A stretch of 10,491 bases of DNA, taken from positions 1 through 10,491 of the forward strand of contig CAKZPJ010000503.1 of assembly GCA_937138955.1 (NCBI GenBank). The letters are read 5' to 3'. Source of the stretch: an uncultured Flammeovirgaceae bacterium. GTDB taxonomy: Bacteria > Bacteroidota > Bacteroidia > Cytophagales > Cyclobacteriaceae. Made by a program: the position numbers and the translations under genes. Of the stretch, positions 1 through 6,044 are shown piece by piece (position 1 is the first letter of the stretch; each line of letters begins with the position of its first letter). Under the pieces are notes generated by a model. It was given only the letters and a program-made list of their open reading frames with translations, searched no databases and was not told the DNA's origin.

Positions 1-484
1 CGGAACCAAAAGTATACGACTGGTAGCCACCTTCTCGCTGCCAGACCGGACGGCTCGGATCAACCTGCAAGAACTCGAGCATCAGATCTCGGCTAGGTGC
101 TTTCTGAGCAAAATATTTCCCCCCGTCATTAACTCCGTAGTCATGGTCATCCCAAATACCAACTACTGCGGTAGAAGCTAGTAATTTCTGGTAGCCTTTA
201 TGGTAGAACTGCCGCTGATATTCTTGTTGCATCAGTTCCATGTCGGGGGTATCGCCGTAGATATTATCACCGAGCCAAACCCATAAGTCTGGCTGTTGCT
301 GGATAATTTCTGCCCAGAGCGGCTGAGGCTCGTTGGCTTTATTGCAGGAACCAAAGGCAATGGTAGTAAGTGCCTGATCCGTATTTATCGGTACCACTGA
401 TACCTGCGAGATGGATTGGGTCTGATTAGTCTTACAGCCCAGCAGTAGTAAGTATACAATAAGAAATAGAGGTAGTTGGCGCAT
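1..484 (-). CDS. PhoD-like metallophosphatase, lipoprotein (partial; 3' end beyond the left edge)
   Basis: The first 161 residues are visible. The protein begins with a lipoprotein signal: a hydrophobic stretch at residues 4-16 ending in LLLLGC, with the lipid-modified cysteine at C17, so it is probably anchored in the outer or inner membrane. Motifs typical of PhoD-like phosphatases/phosphodiesterases follow in order: FGSCN (44-48), PDLWVWLGDNIYGD (65-78) with the metal-site Asp at D73, and WDDHDYGVND (111-120). Family members hydrolyse phosphate mono- or diesters outside the cytoplasm; the substrate here is unknown. Bacteroidota homologues are usually around 350 residues, so about half is missing. 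The ATG at 482-484 is chosen because it gives a complete signal peptide. No Shine-Dalgarno is present. The gene follows the TonB-dependent receptor on the same strand, with a terminator hairpin between them. The family call is firm; the exact activity is not. Confidence 0.9.
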   Translation of the reverse strand, partial: MRQLPLFLIVYLLLLGCKTNQTQSISQVSVVPINTDQALTTIAFGSCNKANEPQPLWAEIIQQQPDLWVWLGDNIYGDTPDMELMQQEYQRQFYHKGYQKLLASTAVVGIWDDHDYGVNDGGKYFAQKAPSRDLMLEFLQVDPSRPVWQREGGYQSYTFGS

Positions 485-492
485 AGTAGTGA

Positions 493-520
493 TAAAAAAA
501 GAGGCTCATTGTTGAGCCTC
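493..520 (-). terminator. Rho-independent terminator after the TonB-dependent receptor gene
   Basis: A perfect 8-bp stem (GAGGCTCA at 501-508 paired with TGAGCCTC at 513-520) encloses a 4-nt loop. Read on the minus strand it is followed by seven T residues (494-500). It lies 28 bp after the receptor stop codon. The T tract ends only 9 nt before the start codon of the downstream phosphatase, so it could also act as a leader attenuator for that gene. Confidence 0.85.
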
Positions 521-548
521 TCCTGTAAAAAAGATATTTAACTAAAAA

Positions 549-3500
549 TTAGTTTCCAAAGATGTAGCGAACTCCAAACTGCATCTGCCAGATAGAGCTG
601 GTAACTCCCGCGTTATCGATCTGATAAACATTACCCCGGGGAGTAGAGAAGTTATATTCAGGAGTCGGTCCCGGACTAACTACTTCAATAAGTCGATAAT
701 TGTCATTATTTACAAAGTAGCGTCTTCCCCAATCTTTGTTCAAGAAGTTACCGAAATTGAAAATATCCAGCGATAACTGCAATGTGTTTGTTTTGCCATT
801 TACATCTAAGTAGAAATCATGCAAAAGTCGTACATCAAAGATGCTTTCAAAAGGAGTACGGCTCCCGTTTCTTTCGGCATAGCCTCCTCTTCGTTCACTC
901 AGGTAATCATCATCAGCGATGAAAGCATCTAGCTCAGCCCACTGTTCTTCAGCAGTTGCTAGTACAATTTCATTACCATCACTATCTTCTCCCATTCTAT
1001 CTACTAAATAAGATTCTTGAAGATTATTAGGTACATAAATCAAATCATTTTCGCTAAAGTCTTCTCCGTTCACATTTTCATTATACACGTAAGAGTATCG
1101 CGACCCTGATTGTCCATTATAGAAGACTGAGATTTCAGTACGCATAAAATTGAGATACGATTTGCCATACGATAGTGCTCCTACCACACGGTGACCTAAA
1201 TCGAAGTCAGAGTAAGTCAATGGTAAATCGTTACGTCCATTTACATTTTCAATAAAGCGCCACTGCGAAGAGTTCTGCGAAGATGTGCCATCGTTAATCG
1301 CCCGAGAAGTTCCGTAGGTATATGCCAAACTAGTGAACAGCCCATTAGCAAATGGCTTTTGCAGTTGCCCAGTAATACTCCAAGTGTACCCTTCATCCGT
1401 ATTGTACGCTAACAATACGTCAGTATATTCTCTAGTAGTATTTCCGCTATAATAAAGGCGGTTATCAGCTCCTTCAAAACGTTGAGTAGGAGGTACTTTA
1501 TTGATGTTTTGATAGATGACATTGTTAGCCGTTTTGGTGTACAGACCTTCTAATGTACCTACTATTCCGTAGCCTAAATTCTGGTCTATTGCCAAACTAG
1601 CGCGTAGCACTTGAGGAAGACGGAAATCTTCAGCAAATAAGTCTATCTGCCCACCCGCTATATCTTCTCCACCAAAATCAGATCGCTCGTACTGTTGATT
1701 GATATCGGGGCGAAATGCCAGAGGATCACCATTAGGCAGTGTGATTGGTATGGCAACACCATTTTCATCACGAGGGCGCTCACGAACTTCACTTAGTACT
1801 ACACCACTGTTAGTAAACGCTCCTCCTAGCCAAACGAAGGGTAAACGACTAGTAAATAATCCAATTCCACCGCGCAGCTGGGTAGAACGATCACCGTTTA
1901 CATCCCAGTTGAAACCAAAGCGGGGAGAAAACATAACGTTAGTTGTCGGAAGTTGCCCTGCGCGAGCTCCCCTAATGTCGTACTGCTGTGCTAGTTCGGG
2001 AAGCACATTATTGTTAAAGTTCTCATCAGCCACTGGCTCATCAGAGAATACTGGAATATCAATTCGCAGACCACCCGTTAACTTTAGTTTATCGGTAGCG
2101 TACCATTCATCCTGTAAGTAAAACCCTAACTGGTAGGCATTGAAGCTAGCCGCGGCAGCTGAGCCATCGCCAGTGACATTATCCAGTAATGAATACTGCC
2201 GACGGTACTCGGTAGGAGCACCACCACTGACAAAATCCTCTATAGTGCGGTAGGTGTATTCACCGTAGTTTCGGCGAATGAACAAATTATAAATAGAATA
2301 GAATTCATTGTGGGTTCCCAAGGTGATTGTGTGCGCCCCCTTAAACCAAGAGAAATTATTAGTTATGGTAAAAACATCTTGGTCTAATTGGTTGGCAGTA
2401 GAAAATCGCTCACTACCCGCGCGAATATTGCCCGTACGAATAAATATATTTGGGAAATTCTGTCCAATCGGGTCGCGGTCATCGCGAACTGTGGTGTAAC
2501 CGATAATAAGATTATTCGCAAAGCTATTACTAAATCGGCTATTCAATTCTAGTGCAGTAGAGTTGGTCGTACTTGGGAAGAGCACCCCGCCGTTAGCAAA
2601 GTTAATCCCATTACTATTTGAGTTGCTTGGTGCTGTGCTCTCGCCGTAAGTATAGCTATGCCGTAACGCTAGCTTGTGGTTTTGATTGATATTCCAATCC
2701 AGGCGAGCAAAAATTTTGTCACTGCGTATCTCGTCGGTAACATTCTCAAAACCACCTGGCTCATAGTTATACTGATTCCTTAGCTGGTTAGCAAAGTTCT
2801 CAACACTGGCTTGGCTCACAAACTCATTGTTATACTCAGAAAAGTCAAACGGGGCAGGGGTTTCTCGTCGCTCGATTTCTCCGTTGACAAAGAAGAATAG
2901 CTTGTCTTTAATTACAGGTCCGCCTAAACGGAAGCCAGTTACGTTGGCGCTAAAGGGGGCTAACTTATTCCGCTCTACATTTGGATCATCTGATGCTCGC
3001 CGACCGGCCAACCCTTCGTTTCTAGTTAAGAAATACGCTGAACCTTCAAACTCGTTAGTTCCACTTCGGGTAACCGCATTAATTCCACCCCCGGCAAATC
3101 CGCCGAGCTTAACATCATACGGAGCCACTACAACCTGTATCTCGTCAATAGCATCTAAGCTAATCGGTGAAATATTGGTTTGTCCGCCGTTAGTTCCGCT
3201 TGCTGCCAATCCGAATACATCATTGTTCACTGCGCCGTCAATGTAGATTGCATTGAAACGGTTGTTTACTCCGGCAATACTAATACCTCCGTTGGTTAGG
3301 TTGGCTTGAGGAGTAAGGCGAGTAAAGTCGTTAAGATCGCGTTGAATAGTAGGTAAGCTCTGAATTTGTTCGGTAGTCACCTTCGTATCCGCTCCGGTTC
3401 GTTCACCGTTCAGAATTTCATCTCGTCGCCCCTGCACGATAATATCCTGTAGCTGCACACTACTTTCTTGAGTAGTGAAGCTCAGATTAAGCGTCTGACC

Positions 3501-3806
3501 TAAGGATAGCATAATACCATCTCTTGTCTGGTCATCGTACCCCACAAAAGACACAGTGATTTGGTAGGGACCGCCTACCCTTACATTAGGCAAAGAGAAC
3601 CTTCCGTCGGCTCCGGTAGCTGTTCCGTAGTTGGTGCCAGAAGGCTGGTGAACGGCTCGCACAGTTGTGCCGGGAAGAGGCTGACCTCCTTCGTCTTTCA
3701 CTGTTCCAACAATAGTACTAGTCGTAGACCCCTGGGCAAACAGTTTAGAACCGCCCCCCACATAAGCAATGGCTACAAATAATAAGATTAGTAAATTACT
3801 CTTCAT
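549..3806 (-). CDS. TonB-dependent outer-membrane receptor, Oar-like, with N-terminal carboxypeptidase-regulatory-like domain
   Basis: This 1085-residue protein has a signal peptide (1-25, ending LFAQ). Next is a CarboxypepD_reg-like beta-sandwich (about 31-113; VGTVKDEGGQPLPGTTV and the FVGYDDQ stretch), then a TonB-box-like segment (DIIVQGRR, 121-128). A plug domain (about 135-250) contains IYIDGAVNNDVFG and APYDVKLGGFAGGGINAVTRSGTNEFEG. The rest is a large outer-membrane beta-barrel ending GVRYIFGN. The overall pattern, including the late NDLIYVPNN segment, resembles the Oar/OmpA-related receptors of Bacteroidota and Myxococcus rather than a SusC protein. There is no adjacent susD, which agrees. 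Such receptors move a substrate across the outer membrane using TonB energy; the cargo cannot be told from sequence. The ATG at 3804-3806 opens a normal signal peptide and lies about 35 nt after a perfect -7 box. A terminator follows the gene. The downstream phosphatase could hint at phosphate-compound uptake, which is only an inference. Confidence 0.93.
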   Translation of the reverse strand: MKSNLLILLFVAIAYVGGGSKLFAQGSTTSTIVGTVKDEGGQPLPGTTVRAVHQPSGTNYGTATGADGRFSLPNVRVGGPYQITVSFVGYDDQTRDGIMLSLGQTLNLSFTTQESSVQLQDIIVQGRRDEILNGERTGADTKVTTEQIQSLPTIQRDLNDFTRLTPQANLTNGGISIAGVNNRFNAIYIDGAVNNDVFGLAASGTNGGQTNISPISLDAIDEIQVVVAPYDVKLGGFAGGGINAVTRSGTNEFEGSAYFLTRNEGLAGRRASDDPNVERNKLAPFSANVTGFRLGGPVIKDKLFFFVNGEIERRETPAPFDFSEYNNEFVSQASVENFANQLRNQYNYEPGGFENVTDEIRSDKIFARLDWNINQNHKLALRHSYTYGESTAPSNSNSNGINFANGGVLFPSTTNSTALELNSRFSNSFANNLIIGYTTVRDDRDPIGQNFPNIFIRTGNIRAGSERFSTANQLDQDVFTITNNFSWFKGAHTITLGTHNEFYSIYNLFIRRNYGEYTYRTIEDFVSGGAPTEYRRQYSLLDNVTGDGSAAAASFNAYQLGFYLQDEWYATDKLKLTGGLRIDIPVFSDEPVADENFNNNVLPELAQQYDIRGARAGQLPTTNVMFSPRFGFNWDVNGDRSTQLRGGIGLFTSRLPFVWLGGAFTNSGVVLSEVRERPRDENGVAIPITLPNGDPLAFRPDINQQYERSDFGGEDIAGGQIDLFAEDFRLPQVLRASLAIDQNLGYGIVGTLEGLYTKTANNVIYQNINKVPPTQRFEGADNRLYYSGNTTREYTDVLLAYNTDEGYTWSITGQLQKPFANGLFTSLAYTYGTSRAINDGTSSQNSSQWRFIENVNGRNDLPLTYSDFDLGHRVVGALSYGKSYLNFMRTEISVFYNGQSGSRYSYVYNENVNGEDFSENDLIYVPNNLQESYLVDRMGEDSDGNEIVLATAEEQWAELDAFIADDDYLSERRGGYAERNGSRTPFESIFDVRLLHDFYLDVNGKTNTLQLSLDIFNFGNFLNKDWGRRYFVNNDNYRLIEVVSPGPTPEYNFSTPRGNVYQIDNAGVTSSIWQMQFGVRYIFGN

Positions 3807-3841
3807 AGATTAGGATTAAAATAGTGTAGAAAATTTGGCTG

Positions 3842-3849
3842 CAAAAGTA
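3842..3849 (-). promoter_or_regulatory. Bacteroidota-type -7 promoter box for the TonB-dependent receptor
   Basis: On the minus strand this reads TACTTTTG, a perfect match to the Bacteroidota -7 consensus TAnnTTTG, and the next bases are CAGCC. It is about 35 nt upstream of the receptor start codon, implying a short leader. No convincing -33 TTG/TTTG element is visible at the usual spacing, which limits confidence. Confidence 0.5.
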
Positions 3850-3991
3850 CAGTTTCAATACTATTTTTACACAGTGATTGTTATTTATATATTCATTAAT
3901 TAGCCACTAATTTCTTAACATTTAGTTAACACTAACTCAACCCACTCTTCAATTCTCAATAGAGAGAGTAACGTCTAAAAAAGCCTCTATG

Positions 3992-4031
3992 AAAAGAAAA
4001 AGCCTGATTTCTTATAAAAATCAGGCTTTTT
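3992..4031 (-). terminator. Rho-independent terminator after the alpha/beta hydrolase gene
   Basis: A perfect 14-bp inverted repeat (AAAAAGCCTGATTT at 3997-4010 and AAATCAGGCTTTTT at 4018-4031) has a 7-nt loop. On the minus strand the stem ends in five T residues, continued as C then TTTT (3992-3995). It begins 21 bp after the hydrolase stop codon. The stem also ends in TTTTT on the plus strand, but no plus-strand gene reads into it. Confidence 0.9.
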
Positions 4032-4052
4032 CAGAAGTAGTCTTTAGAAAAA

Positions 4053-5105
4053 TTAAGGAAGTTCAATTTGATAGGCTTGGTTAGCTAAGGTATTGGCGAC
4101 TATCGAATCGTTAGCTGGATTTAAATTCATGACTTCTTGTAGAAAGGTATCCGTTTCTTTCAATACTCCCTTCCAATCGGCAGAACGAACGTATGAGGCA
4201 ATTACATGATTGCCCGCTTCGGGAAAGGCGTCGGCTTGTTTTAGGTTTTCAGGAGTGCCCAATTGTTCAAACATGCTTTGCATCGCCGCTACCGATACCA
4301 CATCATCCTGTTCTTCTTCATTTTTGTAGTAGTAGCCCAAAAATACGGGGCACTTCACTTTTTGAAAGGTTTCTTCTACCATCGTTTCTTCTACAATACC
4401 GGCCAGTGCCGCGTAGCCTTCAATGTAGTAAACTCTTGACCAGTATTGTCGGGTGAGTCCTTCCCGCTCTTCAATGATGTGATCGTTACCTGTCATCATT
4501 TCCATCAAATTCATGCCCCAAGGGCGATTTAGTAAGTACAGTTGATCATCTTGTGGAGCAATGATAGGCGAATAAAGTATTAATCCGGTAATATCAGGAT
4601 TTTCCGCCGCAATAAAGAGACCTAATGCTCCTCCGGTGGAGGTTCCGATAATAATCACCTTTTCGCCCAGCGATTTACCAATGGCTACGGCTTGTTTGGC
4701 CGATTCCAGTAGGTTTTCGGCCGTCATGGATTTAAAAGCACTATCTGATTCTATGCCCTGCTCCTTCAGACGGGAGAGATACAGATTACAGCCGTATTTT
4801 TTAGCTAAAGTAGTGTGCACGGGTGCTCCCTCGCCCTGACTGGCACCAAACCCATGGAGGTACACAATACTATAGGGCGTTTTCTGTTTGCTACTATCAG
4901 CCCAGACAATCCGAGCCTCATTGTCTTCTTTCACCAGCAAGTTTTGCGATTCAGACTGATTAATTTCCTGCTCTAGTGCAGCCAGGTTAGTGGTCACTTT
5001 TGGAAGTTCCCCACTAAGATTACCGTGGTTAGGGCGGGGACCAACGGCTACCGCCAGTGATAGTACCAATGCTACTCCTACAATCCAGCTAAAGACCTTT
5101 TTCAT
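4053..5105 (-). CDS. Exported alpha/beta hydrolase, serine-esterase/lipase type
   Basis: The 350-residue protein starts with a signal peptide or signal anchor (hydrophobic residues about 5-21) and no lipobox. The alpha/beta-hydrolase core runs from about 78 to 325. An oxyanion-hole HGFGAS is at 84-89, the nucleophile elbow GTSTGG is at 154-159 with Ser156, a probable acid residue is Asp267 or Asp268 in the EEEQDDVVS stretch, and the catalytic His is probably H300 in AGNHVIAS. All members of the triad are therefore present, so it should be an active hydrolase, probably periplasmic; the ester or amide substrate is unknown. The ATG at 5103-5105 gives the hydrophobic N-terminus. It is transcribed divergently from the glycosyltransferase across 81 bp and ends in a strong terminator, so it appears to be monocistronic. 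No specific family name is recognised beyond the fold. Confidence 0.85.
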   Translation of the reverse strand: MKKVFSWIVGVALVLSLAVAVGPRPNHGNLSGELPKVTTNLAALEQEINQSESQNLLVKEDNEARIVWADSSKQKTPYSIVYLHGFGASQGEGAPVHTTLAKKYGCNLYLSRLKEQGIESDSAFKSMTAENLLESAKQAVAIGKSLGEKVIIIGTSTGGALGLFIAAENPDITGLILYSPIIAPQDDQLYLLNRPWGMNLMEMMTGNDHIIEEREGLTRQYWSRVYYIEGYAALAGIVEETMVEETFQKVKCPVFLGYYYKNEEEQDDVVSVAAMQSMFEQLGTPENLKQADAFPEAGNHVIASYVRSADWKGVLKETDTFLQEVMNLNPANDSIVANTLANQAYQIELP

Positions 5106-5113
5106 ATCGACCG

Positions 5114-5121
5114 TAAATTTG
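5114..5121 (+). promoter_or_regulatory. -7 promoter box facing the glycosyltransferase gene
   Basis: TAAATTTG matches the Bacteroidota TAnnTTTG -7 consensus exactly and is followed by C. It lies 65 bp upstream of the glycosyltransferase start codon and just 8 bp outside the hydrolase start codon. A clear -33 element is not seen, and AT-rich intergenic DNA yields chance matches. Confidence 0.4.
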
Positions 5122-5124
5122 CTG

Positions 5125-5132
5125 TAAATCTA
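5125..5132 (-). promoter_or_regulatory. Possible -7 promoter box facing the alpha/beta hydrolase gene
   Basis: On the minus strand this reads TAGATTTA, seven of eight positions of TAnnTTTG, 19 bp before the hydrolase start codon. It faces the plus-strand box 3 bp away, and the two together form an imperfect inverted repeat, so polymerase could hardly use both at once. This is weak evidence by itself. Confidence 0.25.
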
Positions 5133-5186
5133 AACTATTTTTTCCGTCACTGCTTCTGCTTTTGAAGGAAGCGTTAATCTTTTAGC

Positions 5187-5918
5187 ATGACAACTGTCAG
5201 CATTATTATTCCCACCCTAAATGAGGAACAATGTCTGCCCTCAATATTGGACCGACTCATGCAACTCAATCCATCGGCCCACGAAATTATTGTGGTAGAT
5301 GGCAAAAGTCACGATCGTACCTGCAATGTAGCTCAACACTATCCGGTTATATTCAAAACGGTGAGCACGGCACGGCGTTCGTTGCAAATGAATGAGGGAG
5401 CAAAAATAGCATCAGCTGATCTGATTTGCTTTCTTCATGCCGATACATTAGTTCCAACCAACCTGGTTGCCATAATTCAAGATACGTTGGCCGACCAAGA
5501 AATAGCATTAGGTGGATTTATCTCTCTTATGAAAGGAAATAGCATAAGTTGGCTAACTACCTCCCTCAACTTTATTAAGACTTACTTAGCTCCACTCCTC
5601 TATCGCCCCGACCGATTCTTCAGAAATCACTTACGATTACTGTTCGGCGATCAAGCCATGTTTTGCCGACGAGCTGACTTTCTGCAATGCGGTGGATTCA
5701 ATGACAAACTCCCCATTATGGAGGAAGCTGATCTATGTCTAAAAATGAACCAAATTGGAAAAGTTAAGCAGATCAGCCAAACCGTAGTATCATCTGACCG
5801 ACGCCTAAACCACTGGGGACCGTGGAAAGCTCATTTTATCTGGTTTAGCATTTGTGCGCTTTGGGCACTACGAGTCTCTCCTACTTGGCTTAAAAAATTT
5901 TATACCGAAATTCGGTAG
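5187..5918 (+). CDS. Family 2 glycosyltransferase, TIGR04283-like
   Basis: This 243-residue GT-A-fold protein has the N-terminal nucleotide-binding signature VSIIIPTLNEEQ (4-15) and EIIVVDGKSHDRT (33-45), QMNEGA (67-72), the metal-binding segment FLHADT (82-87), the acceptor-site motif GDQAMFCRR (154-162), and the likely catalytic acidic cluster PIMEEADLCLKM (176-187). The QMN, LHADT, GDQ and ME/DL pattern and the short length fit the TIGR04283 subfamily of GT2 enzymes, which transfer a sugar from a nucleotide-activated donor; donor and acceptor are not predictable. No transmembrane helix is needed for the catalytic part, but residues 217-227 are hydrophobic and may associate with the membrane. 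In some genomes the subfamily lies near radical-SAM/selenosugar-type genes; no such partner is visible here. The start at 5187 directly begins the first beta strand. A 126-bp gap separates it from the protease, so co-transcription is uncertain. Confidence 0.88.
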   Translation: MTTVSIIIPTLNEEQCLPSILDRLMQLNPSAHEIIVVDGKSHDRTCNVAQHYPVIFKTVSTARRSLQMNEGAKIASADLICFLHADTLVPTNLVAIIQDTLADQEIALGGFISLMKGNSISWLTTSLNFIKTYLAPLLYRPDRFFRNHLRLLFGDQAMFCRRADFLQCGGFNDKLPIMEEADLCLKMNQIGKVKQISQTVVSSDRRLNHWGPWKAHFIWFSICALWALRVSPTWLKKFYTEIR

Positions 5919-6044
5919 CTCAGCCCAGTAAATTGAATACCGTTAGGACGACCAATAAAATTTAAATAATAAAGACTTACCATTTATCAAAAAAATCTTA
6001 GATTAAACTCGCATTCAAACCTAACCTTAAACTTATTCCTTCTC

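Noticed and set aside
1699..2121. Plus-strand open frame of 140 codons inside the TonB-dependent receptor gene
   Set aside because: It lies wholly antisense to a well-supported 1085-residue coding region, has no recognisable domain, and its composition follows the opposite strand.
2827..3246. Plus-strand open frame of 139 codons inside the receptor gene
   Set aside because: Antisense shadow of the plug domain, with no signal peptide or family resemblance.
3898..3912. Small inverted repeat AATTAG-CCA-CTAATT upstream of the receptor promoter box
   Set aside because: A 6-bp AT-rich palindrome is expected by chance in this composition; no second copy or link to a regulator is visible.
5903..5917. 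Palindrome TACCGAA/TTCGGTA overlapping the glycosyltransferase stop codon
   Set aside because: The loop is too small unless the stem is shortened to 6 bp, and no T run follows, so it is not supported as a terminator.
5919..6044. Search for a promoter before the protease gene
   Set aside because: Several AT-rich near-matches occur, but none fits TAnnTTTG well, so I do not call a site; expression could also come from the glycosyltransferase promoter.
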